Assembly (NCBI GenBank): GCA_020444075.1
Contig: JAHLLR010000004.1
Coordinates: forward strand, 1 to 64,000
Length of the DNA stretch: 64,000 nt
Direction: 5' to 3'
Source of the DNA: Deltaproteobacteria bacterium
GTDB taxonomy: Bacteria > Desulfobacterota > Desulfobacteria > Desulfobacterales > Desulfosarcinaceae
Part shown: positions 45,453-54,583 of the stretch, one piece after another
Layout of the letters: the number at the start of each line of letters is the position of its first letter
Numbering within the stretch: the first letter of the stretch is position 1
Made by a program: the position numbers and the translations under genes
The notes under the pieces: model-generated
Told to the model about the DNA's origin: nothing
Seen by the model: the letters and a program-made list of their open reading frames with translations, nothing else
The model's database searches: none

Positions 45453-47699
45453 TCATGGACCATGGTTAACTCTGCGTTTCAATGGCAGTTTGACGGTGAA
45501 CGTGGTTCCCTTTTCGGGTGCGGCGGCCACGGAAAGTATGCCGTCGTGGTTTTCGGTCACGATGAAGTAGGCGATGGACAAGCCCAGCCCGGTGCCCGAA
45601 CCGGTGGGCTTAGTGGTGTAAAAGGGCTCGAAGATGCGTTTTCGGGTCTCCTCGTTCATGCCGGGGCCGTTGTCCGTGATGGAGATGCATCCATGTTCCC
45701 GGTCTGCATATACTTTGAGGATGAATTGGGGTGCCCGGTGGCGTTCCGCCGTTTCCCACATGGCCTGGGCCCCGTTTTTAAAGATGTTGAGCAATACCTG
45801 CTGGATCTGGGTCGCGTCGCAGGCAATCGGGGGCATATGCGGTGCATAGTCGCGCACCATTTTTATCTGACGGAAATCGTGTCGTCGTTTGAAATGGAAA
45901 TCATTGCCGGCCAGCACAACGGTCTGGTCAACCAGTTCCGCAAGATCCTGATTGGAAAAGACGGCGTCGCTTTTGCGTGAAAAAGCAAGCATGTTGCGGA
46001 CAATGGTGGCCGCCCGTTGACAGGACTGGTCAATGGCCTCGATCATTTCCATGATGCCCCGCTTGCCCAGGTACGCCCACATCTGTTTGAAATCCAGTCC
46101 GCATTCCTCCGCGGCACTGAGATTGGCCGGCAAATCGCTGAGCAGGCGCATGCGCATGACCTGGATGCTGGAGAGGATCCCGGCCAATGGATTGTTGATC
46201 TCGTGGGCCATCCCTGCTGCCAGGCCGCCCAGGGAAATCATTTTTTCAGTCTGGATCAGGTACTCCTGGGTTTTCTTGCGTTCAGTGATATCGCGGACAA
46301 TGCCCACCGCGTGCCACTGACCGTTCAGTTTCAGGGGGGAGAGAGACAGTTCCGCGGGAAAGATGTCGCCGCTTTTGCGAACACACTGGATTTCGATGGT
46401 TTTCCCCAGTACCTGGCCGTTTCCGGTCCGCTGAAAGCCTGAAAAGGCGTTCCGGAATTGCGTCTGATATTCCTTAGGGGCAAGATGGCCGTGCAGGTCT
46501 TTTCCTAAAATTTCATCCTGATGGTAGCCGAATATCTGCTCAGCCGCCTTATTCCAGAAGGAGACGCGCCCCGAGGGATCGATCATGATGATGCCGTCCA
46601 GGGCATTGGCGCTGATGCTGCGGAATTTTTCCTCGCTTTCCCGAAGGGCAATTTCATTGCGCCGCTGTTCGGTGATGTCCTGAAGTGTGATCAGCCGGCC
46701 GCAGGGCGTCTGGCCGCTCCCGTAGAGCTTGGAAATCCTTATACGCCACAACACCATAGTGCCATGGATGGCTACGGACATCTCTGCGTCATCCGTTCCG
46801 GACATCAGGCTTTGATTCATGAGTTCATAAAGGTCAGGGAACAGGGCCGACAAGGTTTTTCCCACGATTGCTGCCGTTTTTGCGGAAATCATCTGTTTGG
46901 CGACAGTGTTCAGATCGATGACCCGATTTTGGAGGTCCAGCACGAAAACGGCGTCTTTCATGCTTTCGATCACCGCATCGCGGGCAATGGGGATCAGTTC
47001 CAGAATTTGATGCCTGATGACACCCCAAAAAAAGGTGACCCCGCTGATCGCGAAGGCAAAGGGGGTAAGGTCCAGATGACGGATGGGGGCAATCTCTATC
47101 AGGTAAAGGATGTTGCTCACCCATGGGGCCGCCAGGCCGACCATCAGCACAAAAAAGTTTCTGCGTTCAAGCTTTCCGGTTCCGAGAAAGGTGTGAAACA
47201 GAACCAAGGTGGCCGCCAGGAGAAGGCTGTAGGAGAATCCCACAAATACCCAGAATCCGATGCCGCGAAGGTAGGCCATGGTCGGCACCGGGCCGCTGCT
47301 CTCGATCCAGGCGGAGACCCAGATCAGGTGGTGGCGGTCGTTGGTATAGACCCCGACAAGCGTCAGCAGGGGGACAATGAGCAGGCTCCAGCTTTTGGGG
47401 CCGGCCAGCCAGGATTTCCTTCCGGAAATAGCCATGGAAAACCGGAAAAACAACAATCCCGTCCAGGCGGCGCCCAGATATTCGGCGCGAACCCATCCGA
47501 GTTTGGTCTCCAGCGCGGGGCTTTTGAATTCCATCCCGTAGCAGAAGGACCAGATTGCCACGGATCCCATCAGCAGCAGCAGCGATCGTGTGCTGGGGGT
47601 GTGCCACTGTGGTATCAGGTAGACGATCAGCGCCGCGGATATGGCTGAGGCGGCAAAGGCCTGGATGATATAAAAGAGTTGCAGATCGATTCCGAGCAA
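45453..47699 (-). CDS. Histidine kinase with 7TM sensor and PAS domains
   Basis: The protein has 748 residues. Residues 1-230 have seven TM segments (HisKA_7TM type), followed by two PAS domains (about 240-350 and 365-480, the second with FGYHQDEILGKDL). The phosphoacceptor His499 lies in MAHEINNPLAG. The ATPase domain has NGAQAM, TDNGPGM and GTGLGLSI. It autophosphorylates on His in response to a membrane or cytosolic signal that is unknown. No response regulator lies next to it. It is 15 bases from a DadA-like gene on the same strand. Confidence 0.88.
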   Translation of the reverse strand: MLGIDLQLFYIIQAFAASAISAALIVYLIPQWHTPSTRSLLLLMGSVAIWSFCYGMEFKSPALETKLGWVRAEYLGAAWTGLLFFRFSMAISGRKSWLAGPKSWSLLIVPLLTLVGVYTNDRHHLIWVSAWIESSGPVPTMAYLRGIGFWVFVGFSYSLLLAATLVLFHTFLGTGKLERRNFFVLMVGLAAPWVSNILYLIEIAPIRHLDLTPFAFAISGVTFFWGVIRHQILELIPIARDAVIESMKDAVFVLDLQNRVIDLNTVAKQMISAKTAAIVGKTLSALFPDLYELMNQSLMSGTDDAEMSVAIHGTMVLWRIRISKLYGSGQTPCGRLITLQDITEQRRNEIALRESEEKFRSISANALDGIIMIDPSGRVSFWNKAAEQIFGYHQDEILGKDLHGHLAPKEYQTQFRNAFSGFQRTGNGQVLGKTIEIQCVRKSGDIFPAELSLSPLKLNGQWHAVGIVRDITERKKTQEYLIQTEKMISLGGLAAGMAHEINNPLAGILSSIQVMRMRLLSDLPANLSAAEECGLDFKQMWAYLGKRGIMEMIEAIDQSCQRAATIVRNMLAFSRKSDAVFSNQDLAELVDQTVVLAGNDFHFKRRHDFRQIKMVRDYAPHMPPIACDATQIQQVLLNIFKNGAQAMWETAERHRAPQFILKVYADREHGCISITDNGPGMNEETRKRIFEPFYTTKPTGSGTGLGLSIAYFIVTENHDGILSVAAAPEKGTTFTVKLPLKRRVNHGP

Positions 47700-47714
47700 T
47701 TCTGTTTTCCTGTT

Positions 47715-48977
47715 CTATCCGAACCGTTTTAGTGAAAAGGGCCGGGGATCGAAGGGCGGCTGCCTGCCAAGAATCATATCCGTGATCAGCCGGCCGGTTC
47801 CCGTCGCGGTGGAGAGCCCCAGCATGCCGTGGCCGGTGGCGATATAGAGATTGTTCAAACGGGGTGTGCGGTCGATGACGGGCAGGTCGTCCACACTCAT
47901 GGGGCGCAGCCCCGTCCATCGTTCGGTCACTCGCCGGCCCAGCGGTGTTTTCAGGTAAAGCGCCGCCGATGTTTCCAGGTTGTTCAGCCGCCGTTCGTTC
48001 AATCGGTCATCGAAACCGGAAAACTCCATGGTGCCGCCGAGGCGGTAGCCGCTCCGCCATGGGGTGACGACGACGTTTCTTTCAACGAGATAGCAGGGTG
48101 TTCGGGGGCAGACAGCCGGCCGGTCCATGGTGATGCTGTACCCTTTGCCCGGCTGGACGGGGATGCGGACTCCCAGTTGGCGACCCATGGCCGGTGTCCA
48201 GGCGCCGGTGGCCAGAATGAACTGGTCGGCCGTAAAACGGCCGGTGCTTGTCAGCGCGCCGGTGACCTTTCCCTTGCGGATGTCGAAACGTTCCAGCCGG
48301 CAGCCCTCATCGATGCGCACACCCTTTTCCCGGGCCGCCCGGGTCCAGGCGGCCATGAGCAATTCCGGCCGCAGGTGGCTGTCCGCCGGGTGGTGCCATC
48401 CGCCGCAGACCCGTTGGTTCAGGGCTGGCTCGGTCTGCCGGACGGCCTTGCGATCGAGGAAGGTCGCGGCCCGGCCGAAGGGCTCCAGCAGACGGTTGGT
48501 TTTTTCATAGTCCTGCATGGTCGCCGGGTCGGTAAAGGCCATGAGCACCCCGCGGTGTTCGAAATCGCAGGCCAGATCCTCCTCGGCAAACAGCTCGCTG
48601 AAGAGTTCTCCTGAAACCCGCAGTATGCCGTCACGAGCCTTGATGGCGTGATTCAGGTGGCGCCGGTTGCAGTTGGCGGCAAACCGGACCAGCCAGAAGG
48701 CCAGGGATAGATCCGGCCGCGGTTTGATATACAGGGGCGAGGTTCCTCGGAGCGTGCGGATCAGTTCATGGCCGATGGCGCCCGGGGCGCACAGGGGCGG
48801 CAGGTCGCTGACGAAAATCAGGCCGCAATTGCCGTGGGAGGCGCCGGCGCCCATGCTTTCCTGCTCGATGATGCGGACCGATTGTCCGGCCCGGGCCAGG
48901 TAATAGGCGCAGGCCAGACCGATGACGCCGCCGCCGGCTACCAGGATGTCGCTGTGACGGGATATGTTCTGGCTCAT
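47715..48977 (-). CDS. DadA-like FAD-dependent amino acid oxidoreductase
   Basis: The protein has 420 residues. LVAGGGVIGLACAYYLARAG is the FAD-binding dinucleotide fold near the N terminus, and GMLGLSTATGTGRLITDMI near the C terminus closes the FAD site. It belongs to the glycine/D-amino acid oxidase family (DadA, ThiO, sarcosine oxidase), most like D-amino acid dehydrogenase. The substrate is not read from sequence. AAGGAGC lies before the ATG. It ends in TAG. Confidence 0.85.
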   Translation of the reverse strand: MSQNISRHSDILVAGGGVIGLACAYYLARAGQSVRIIEQESMGAGASHGNCGLIFVSDLPPLCAPGAIGHELIRTLRGTSPLYIKPRPDLSLAFWLVRFAANCNRRHLNHAIKARDGILRVSGELFSELFAEEDLACDFEHRGVLMAFTDPATMQDYEKTNRLLEPFGRAATFLDRKAVRQTEPALNQRVCGGWHHPADSHLRPELLMAAWTRAAREKGVRIDEGCRLERFDIRKGKVTGALTSTGRFTADQFILATGAWTPAMGRQLGVRIPVQPGKGYSITMDRPAVCPRTPCYLVERNVVVTPWRSGYRLGGTMEFSGFDDRLNERRLNNLETSAALYLKTPLGRRVTERWTGLRPMSVDDLPVIDRTPRLNNLYIATGHGMLGLSTATGTGRLITDMILGRQPPFDPRPFSLKRFG

Positions 48978-49340
48978 GATGAGCAGCTCCTTTTAAGATT
49001 TATTGGGTTTCGCGACGCCCTTATAACCAAACTGGCGATGAATTGAAATATCGATTAGAAATTTATCGGATGGCTGCCACCACCCCTCGGTTGCTGTTCC
49101 CTGGGAGCCGGTCAGGTGTCCCGGCTTGCCTGCCGCTGTAATTCTGAGACCATTGCGACCGGCTTTTATATGTTCATCATGGATAGGGCCGCGCCTGGAA
49201 TGAATCGCGATCCGGGGTAATTGGGGGGGGTGGGTTACTCCGATTGGGTTTAAGAAGGGCCGGCAGACGGTCGATCCGGCGATAATCCCCAGCTGCCTGC
49301 GCGCATGACGGTGCTCTTCATCCGGCTGTCAGGGTTAAGG
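48978..49340. other. Intergenic stretch holding a riboswitch-like sequence
   Basis: About 363 bases separate two minus-strand genes. I see no gene. The plus strand of 49085-49165 resembles a cobalamin riboswitch core, described separately. The rest has G-runs (TTGGGGGGGGTGG around 49221) and no clear promoter. Confidence 0.5.
49085..49165 (+). promoter_or_regulatory. Possible cobalamin riboswitch core or remnant
   Basis: The order GGGAGCCGGT, then GTCCCGGC, CTGCCGCTGTAA and CTGAGACC follows the cobalamin riboswitch core (GGGAA, GGTG hairpin, GCCACTGT and the B12 box). The match is imperfect and no plus-strand gene follows. Confidence 0.28.
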
Positions 49341-49715
49341 TCAGGACGAGCGCTGCAGCGCGTCTTCTATTTTCTTGATTTCCTTTTCCAGGGCCTCGGT
49401 ATCCAGCGGTTTGTTGAAAAAGGCGCAGGCGTCCAAATCAAAGGCCTGGCGGGCCAGGTCACGATCGCCGTGGCCGGTGATGACGATGACTCGTGTTTCC
49501 GGCGCCAGCGATTTGATCTGGCGCAGCACGGCAAAGCCGTCTTTCCCGGGCATTTTGATGTCGGTGAGCACAATTGGCGGACGATGGGTGGTAAAAACCG
49601 CTATCCCTTTGGATTCATTTTCCGCCGTCAGGACCTCGTGACCGCAAACTTCAAGATAGAGTTTGAGCATCTGCAAGGTCGGTTTTTCGTCATCGATGAT
49701 GAGGATTTGCGTCAT
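49341..49715 (-). CDS. Stand-alone response regulator receiver protein
   Basis: The protein has 124 residues and is a single REC domain. IDDEKPT holds the acidic pair, LTDIKMPGKDG the phospho-accepting Asp, VITGHGD the conserved Thr, and FFNKPLD the Lys. With no output domain it probably acts by protein contact or as a phosphate shuttle. I place the start at 49715 because GGAGAG precedes it; an upstream ATG at 49730 is possible. It follows the PAS kinase by about 50 bases and is its likely partner. Confidence 0.87.
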   Translation of the reverse strand: MTQILIIDDEKPTLQMLKLYLEVCGHEVLTAENESKGIAVFTTHRPPIVLTDIKMPGKDGFAVLRQIKSLAPETRVIVITGHGDRDLARQAFDLDACAFFNKPLDTEALEKEIKKIEDALQRSS

Positions 49716-49764
49716 GGTCGCGCTCTCCATGAATTTTTAATTATCCGGTGTTCCCATTCTCAGT

Positions 49765-51900
49765 TCATGCGTGTTTGAACCGCATTTCAAAGCGAGTCCC
49801 TTTGCCCACCTTGCTTTTTACGGTGATGTTGCCGCCATAGTCCCGGACGATGCCGTAGGTGATGGCCAGCCCCAGCCCCATGCCTTTGCCCACTTCCTTG
49901 GTGGTGAAAAAAGGCTCGAAAATTTTATCGCGGTTCTCGTCGGGAATGCCGCTGCCCGTATCCGCCACCGCGCACACCACGTCATCATGCTCCCCATAGG
50001 TTTCGATGACGATGCTGCGCGCATCGATGCCGCCGGCATCGTCCGGCAGCTGTCCGATGGCATCCCGGGCATTGGTCACCAGATTGAACAGGACCTGCTC
50101 CAGCCGGTTTGGGTTCGCCAGGATCGTCGGCAGATTGTCCGCCAGGTGGTAGGATACATTGATGTTGTTCAGCGACAACTGCTGACCGATGATTTTCAGC
50201 ACGTCCGTGATGATGGTGTTGATGTTAACCGGCTCTTTCCTGAAATCGGGTTTGCGTCCGAATTCACGGAGCCTGTTGATGATTTCCGAAGCCCGCTGTA
50301 CCTGATCGGTGACCGCCGTGGCCACCCGGTTCAGTTCCTGGCGGGTAACCGGATGTCCTTTTTCGATTTTCCGCTTCAGATAATCGTTGCCGATCTTGAT
50401 GGCGTTGAGGGGCTGGGTCAATTCGTGGGCGATACCGGCGGACATCTCCCCCAACGTCGTCATCTTGCTGGATTGGAACAGCTGGGCGTCCTTTTCGATG
50501 GCTTCGGTGATGTCGGTAGCCGCCAGGATCAGCGCCTCCCGGTCCTGGTACTTGATGGGGCAGGCCTTGACGCGGAGGTAAATGGGGGTGCCGTCTTTTT
50601 TCAGGTGGCGGGCCTTCTGGTTGATGATACACGAGTCCAACCCGTTCGACGCGGAATCGAGGCCCAGTCCCGTTTCGGTGATCTCGAAATCTCCCAGTTC
50701 ACCGAAGGAGCGTCCCAGCAACTCCTCCTTGGTGTAGCCGTAGGCATCCAGAACCGCCGGATTGACATCCAGGATGCGAAGGTCGGCGGGCTCGAGGACG
50801 AAAATAGGGTTGGGACCGCTGTCGAACAGGGAGCGGTATTTCTCCTCGGAGTCGTGCAGGGCCGCTTCGGCCATTTTCCGCTCGGTGATGTCCAGAAAGG
50901 CGCCGCTGATGAAATCGATCTGCCCGTTTTCATCGCACACGATCTGGCTGCTGGCCTGCAGCCAGACGATTTCGCCGCTTTTCTTGCGGATACGGTATTC
51001 GCGGATGTACTGGCGATTCGTCCTGAGCGCATCGATGAATATCTTCCTAGCCAGCGTCTGATCGTCCGGAATAATCAGATCGGTCCATTTCAATGCTTTG
51101 GTCAGGAACATCTCTTTCGGGTATCCGGTAAAGGCCTCGACCTTGTCGTCGAAAAAGTCGATGGATCCGTCCGGATATCCCTTGAAAACGATATTGGGGA
51201 TGTTGTTGATCAGCAGCCGGTAATTGCGTTCGCTTTCCCGCAGGGCGATTTCGGAGCGCTTCTTTTCGGTGATGTCCGTGGCAATGCACAGAAAGCCGTT
51301 GAACATGCCGTCCGTGTCACGCAGGGGGTTGATGGAAAGGGTGACCGGAAACGCGCTGCCGTTCTTGTTCAGGTAGGTCCATTCCCGCTGCTCCTGGTCC
51401 GCGTGCATGGCGAAGTGATAAAACAGGTTGATGCCCTCAATTGGCTGCATGGCTTCGGCACGGGCCAGGATCGACTTTTCCTGGAGGTCCAGGGGGTCGT
51501 GGAAAACCAGGGGGGTCAGACGTCCGATAACCTCGTCGGCACGGTAACCGAGCAGGTTTTCAGCGCCCTTGTTGAAGACGGTGATGATGCCCCGCTTGTC
51601 GGTGGCCACAATGGCCATGTGGGAGGCCGAGTCCAGCACGGCCTTGCGCTGGGCGTTGGCCACCTGGAACCGCTGGAGAATCCGTTCGGTCTCCTCGAAC
51701 TGCTTGACCACCAAACTGGCGGTGATCTCCGCCGATTCACGGGAGACCCGGATTTCCTCCTTCAGGATTTCGTTTTCCACCACGAGATCCTGAACCGGGC
51801 AGTTTTCCCGGTCCTGGCAGTGTTCGCATCGTTTGGGCCACCGGTAGGAGGTGTGAAACGGGATCCGGGATTGAATGGATGCTTGCGCCGCGGGTGTCAT
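49765..51900 (-). CDS. Cytosolic PAS histidine kinase next to the hydrogenase sensor
   Basis: The protein has 711 residues with no TM segment. The N terminus has a Cys25-x2-Cys28-x5-Cys34 group, a possible metal site, then a short helix and three PAS domains (about 90-210, 225-345 and 350-470). His492 is in [12 protein letters not shown], and the ATPase domain has [22 protein letters not shown] and GLGLAI. Its position after a group-2 type hydrogenase pair recalls HoxJ, the PAS kinase of the H2-sensing HoxBC system. The receiver protein follows. Its kinase core is close to that of the RND fusion gene upstream. Confidence 0.88.
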   Translation of the reverse strand: MTPAAQASIQSRIPFHTSYRWPKRCEHCQDRENCPVQDLVVENEILKEEIRVSRESAEITASLVVKQFEETERILQRFQVANAQRKAVLDSASHMAIVATDKRGIITVFNKGAENLLGYRADEVIGRLTPLVFHDPLDLQEKSILARAEAMQPIEGINLFYHFAMHADQEQREWTYLNKNGSAFPVTLSINPLRDTDGMFNGFLCIATDITEKKRSEIALRESERNYRLLINNIPNIVFKGYPDGSIDFFDDKVEAFTGYPKEMFLTKALKWTDLIIPDDQTLARKIFIDALRTNRQYIREYRIRKKSGEIVWLQASSQIVCDENGQIDFISGAFLDITERKMAEAALHDSEEKYRSLFDSGPNPIFVLEPADLRILDVNPAVLDAYGYTKEELLGRSFGELGDFEITETGLGLDSASNGLDSCIINQKARHLKKDGTPIYLRVKACPIKYQDREALILAATDITEAIEKDAQLFQSSKMTTLGEMSAGIAHELTQPLNAIKIGNDYLKRKIEKGHPVTRQELNRVATAVTDQVQRASEIINRLREFGRKPDFRKEPVNINTIITDVLKIIGQQLSLNNINVSYHLADNLPTILANPNRLEQVLFNLVTNARDAIGQLPDDAGGIDARSIVIETYGEHDDVVCAVADTGSGIPDENRDKIFEPFFTTKEVGKGMGLGLAITYGIVRDYGGNITVKSKVGKGTRFEMRFKHA

Positions 51901-51943
51901 GTTGTCGACCTCTTCGCCGTCGTCAATTGGAAATCACCGGCGA

Positions 51944-53437
51944 TCATCGGGAAAGATTGATCGCGTGAACCGTGCAGACCAGGCAGGGATCAAAGGACCG
52001 GACGACCTGTTCCACTTCAACCGGGTCGTCCGGATTGCGCACCGCTGTCCCCGTGATGGCCTGCTCCCAGGGTCCCGGGATTTCGTTTTTATCCCTGGGG
52101 GAGCCGTTCCAGGCAGTCGGCGTAATGACTTGATAATTGGCGATTCTTCCGTCTTTGATCACCACCCAGTGTCCTAAAATACCCCTGGGCGCAGTAACGG
52201 TGCCGAAGCTTCTGGCCGACAGCGGTTTCAACGTGTCCGTGTAATATTGGGCGTTGGCATGGGCCATTCCGGCTATACACTGTTCCACCGCCGGCAGGAG
52301 CATGGCCGGTCGGACCAGGCGGGCCAATTCCCTGATGAACACGCTGGCGCCATTTGAACGGACCCAGGCGACGAACAATGGTGTGCCGGCCATCAGCTGG
52401 TCGGCCAACGGTCCGGTTTCCGCCGGTTGGCCGTCGTATCGGGGCGCTTTGGCCCATGAGTATTTCCGTTCATCCTCGGTATAGGGGTCGGCAATGGTTC
52501 GGCTGTCAAAGGGGTGGCCAGGGGTTTCCTTGAAAAAGGAGTGGGTCACGTCCTCGGATATTTTTTCAGGATCCAGGGGAGCCGTTCCTTCCGGGGAGAA
52601 GATTCCGGCCGGAAAAAGAGGGCGGCTCCCACCGTCTGGCCGGGGTAGATCCGGCCCGCCGGCGCTGATGAAGCGGTCGTGCCCCCGCCCCAGGCTGTCG
52701 AGGCCGCTGGAAAGCGCCATGCGGATGAAAAAACCCAACTCGCTGTCCCGATGGGACGGCTTTTCCGCCAGCCAATGCTGCAGGTCGTCCCAGGTGCTCA
52801 CCATCTGCCACCGGTGGAGCGTGCAGCCTAACACCCGGGATTCATACCACTTGCGGAAGCTGGACAGAATATGGCTGCATTGGGCGATATCGCTCCCGCC
52901 CGGTACGGACACCACCCCGCCGGGAACCATGAAGGAAGAGTGGGGCCACTGGCCTCCCAGGATGGCAATGATTTCGATGAGTTTTTTAGTCTCCTGAAGG
53001 GTCTGGACGGTGGATTGACCCTTGAGGGGCCGGTAGCGGGTGACCGCCTCTTCGTAAAGGGGATGGTCGGCATAGCGGGGCCGGGTGAAATCGGGCATGA
53101 ACAGCAGGAAGAGGTGACGAAGGTCGTTTTGCAGCTGTTCCACCATCAGGGTCGTGCTCCTCAGCCGATGGGCATCGGCGGGGATGGAGACGTTATAGGC
53201 CATGTCCAGTGCCTTGGCAGCGGCGTTCAGGTGGGCCGTGGTGCAGATGCCGCAGATTCGAGGCGTGATGACCAGGCTGTCCAGCGGGCCCCGGCCGGTC
53301 ATCAGGTTCTCGATGCCCCGGTACATGGTGCCCACGCTTTTAGCTGCGGTCACCACGTTGTCCCGGTCCAGTTCCAGGTGGATCTCCAGGTCCCCCTCCA
53401 CGCGATTCAAAGGGATGATTTTCCTGATTGTTGTCAT
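51944..53437 (-). CDS. [NiFe] hydrogenase large subunit, regulatory (H2-sensing) type likely
   Basis: The protein has 497 residues. RICGICTTAH (Cys62, Cys65) and DPCLVCTVH (Cys485, Cys488) give the four Ni-Fe cysteines. After the last His only six residues follow, so there is no C-terminal peptide for the maturation protease. This is a feature of regulatory HoxC/HupV subunits. It binds the Ni-Fe site and reacts with H2. It has no Tat-linked partner and no electron-transfer gene. A PAS kinase gene follows 43 bases later. Group 2 uptake enzymes are the alternative. Confidence 0.83.
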   Translation of the reverse strand: MTTIRKIIPLNRVEGDLEIHLELDRDNVVTAAKSVGTMYRGIENLMTGRGPLDSLVITPRICGICTTAHLNAAAKALDMAYNVSIPADAHRLRSTTLMVEQLQNDLRHLFLLFMPDFTRPRYADHPLYEEAVTRYRPLKGQSTVQTLQETKKLIEIIAILGGQWPHSSFMVPGGVVSVPGGSDIAQCSHILSSFRKWYESRVLGCTLHRWQMVSTWDDLQHWLAEKPSHRDSELGFFIRMALSSGLDSLGRGHDRFISAGGPDLPRPDGGSRPLFPAGIFSPEGTAPLDPEKISEDVTHSFFKETPGHPFDSRTIADPYTEDERKYSWAKAPRYDGQPAETGPLADQLMAGTPLFVAWVRSNGASVFIRELARLVRPAMLLPAVEQCIAGMAHANAQYYTDTLKPLSARSFGTVTAPRGILGHWVVIKDGRIANYQVITPTAWNGSPRDKNEIPGPWEQAITGTAVRNPDDPVEVEQVVRSFDPCLVCTVHAINLSR

Positions 53438-53514
53438 TCGTACCCGTTTTCACCGTTAAGGGTTGGTCTGGGAAATCAGTCGGCAAACCGTCTGAAACGT
53501 TTCGTCGCAGGCCG

Positions 53515-54453
53515 TTAAATGCTGGTTTTGCGTTCCATCAGACGCTTCGGGGCCGCCGCCGCGGCCATGCCTTTGTAGGCCATGTAATGGGCACGGCTCA
53601 CGCCGTCGGGAAGTTCGATGGGGATGCCCTCGATGTTGCGTGTCTCGAAAAAAGGGTACTGCTGGGGGAAATCGGGCCGGGTACAGCCGAAACAGGGCAC
53701 TCCTACGCGGGTCTTGGACGATCGCCGGTTCCACAGCGCCTTGTTGCAGGGGCCGGTGACCAGCGGCCCGTGGCAGCCCATGTAGAAGAAGAGACATCCC
53801 CGTTCACCGAAGCGCTTTTCTTCCACCCGGTACTCGTGGTACTCGTTGCGGGTGCATCCCTGGTGGACCATCACCCCGTACCAGTCATTGGGGGTGTTGT
53901 AATGTCCCAGGTTGACGACGACATCCGCGGCCAGCGCCGACAGGGTCCCCACCACCACATCGCAGTGGCAGGGGCATCCGGGCAGGTTGATCACGGGGTA
54001 TCCTCCGCCGGACAGGAAGGTCTGCCCCAGGAGCCCCCCCATCTCCCACTTGTTGAATTGAAGCCCCCCGGCCATGGTTTCACTGTCTGCACCGATGCCT
54101 CCGAAGCTGGCGCAGGTGCCCACCGCCAGAACGACCTGAGCCCGCTGGGCCAGGTCATACAGGAAGTCTTTGCGGGGACGATCGGGCAGCATGTCGAAGC
54201 GGCCGGTGCCGTCCGGTCCGTTGATTACCGAGCCTTCCACACAGAGAATGTCCAGGGGCTGATCGCCAGAAAGGATACGCCGATTGAGCGCCACCAGATC
54301 CTTCGCGGAAGTGGTGCTGAGCGCATGGTGCCAGAGTACTTCAATGTCGAATGCCTCGAAGAGCTCCACGGGATCCGGCGTATCGGCATTCATCAGGGAC
54401 CAGGTGTCGCCGCCGCAACTGCCGCCCTGGATCCAGTATAAGGTCTTCGGCAT
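53515..54453 (-). CDS. [NiFe] hydrogenase small subunit, cytosolic type
   Basis: The protein has 312 residues. It starts at the mature end (MPKTLYWIQGGSCGG), with no Tat signal peptide, so it is cytosolic. Cysteines in GGSCGG, GTCASFGG, LPGCPCHCD, HQGC and VPCFGC bind the Fe-S clusters that carry electrons from the Ni-Fe site. Absence of a signal and of a C-terminal anchor fits group 2 hydrogenases, including the H2-sensing HoxB/HupU. The large subunit gene is 77 bases downstream. Confidence 0.87.
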   Translation of the reverse strand: MPKTLYWIQGGSCGGDTWSLMNADTPDPVELFEAFDIEVLWHHALSTTSAKDLVALNRRILSGDQPLDILCVEGSVINGPDGTGRFDMLPDRPRKDFLYDLAQRAQVVLAVGTCASFGGIGADSETMAGGLQFNKWEMGGLLGQTFLSGGGYPVINLPGCPCHCDVVVGTLSALAADVVVNLGHYNTPNDWYGVMVHQGCTRNEYHEYRVEEKRFGERGCLFFYMGCHGPLVTGPCNKALWNRRSSKTRVGVPCFGCTRPDFPQQYPFFETRNIEGIPIELPDGVSRAHYMAYKGMAAAAAPKRLMERKTSI

Positions 54454-54583
54454 GCTTGCCTCCCGTGAACCGTGAAAGTAATCGTATCCCCCCTGGCCTG
54501 ACGCGGGGAGGTGTCAATGGCAGACGACCGGGTCTGCCGTCAGCTATTCTAAATCAGACCGCCGCCATTAGGCAAGGATTGGT

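Noticed and set aside
54519-54538. Terminator between the RND-kinase and hydrogenase genes
   Set aside because: GGCAGAC/GTCTGCC forms a 7-bp stem, but no T run follows on either strand.
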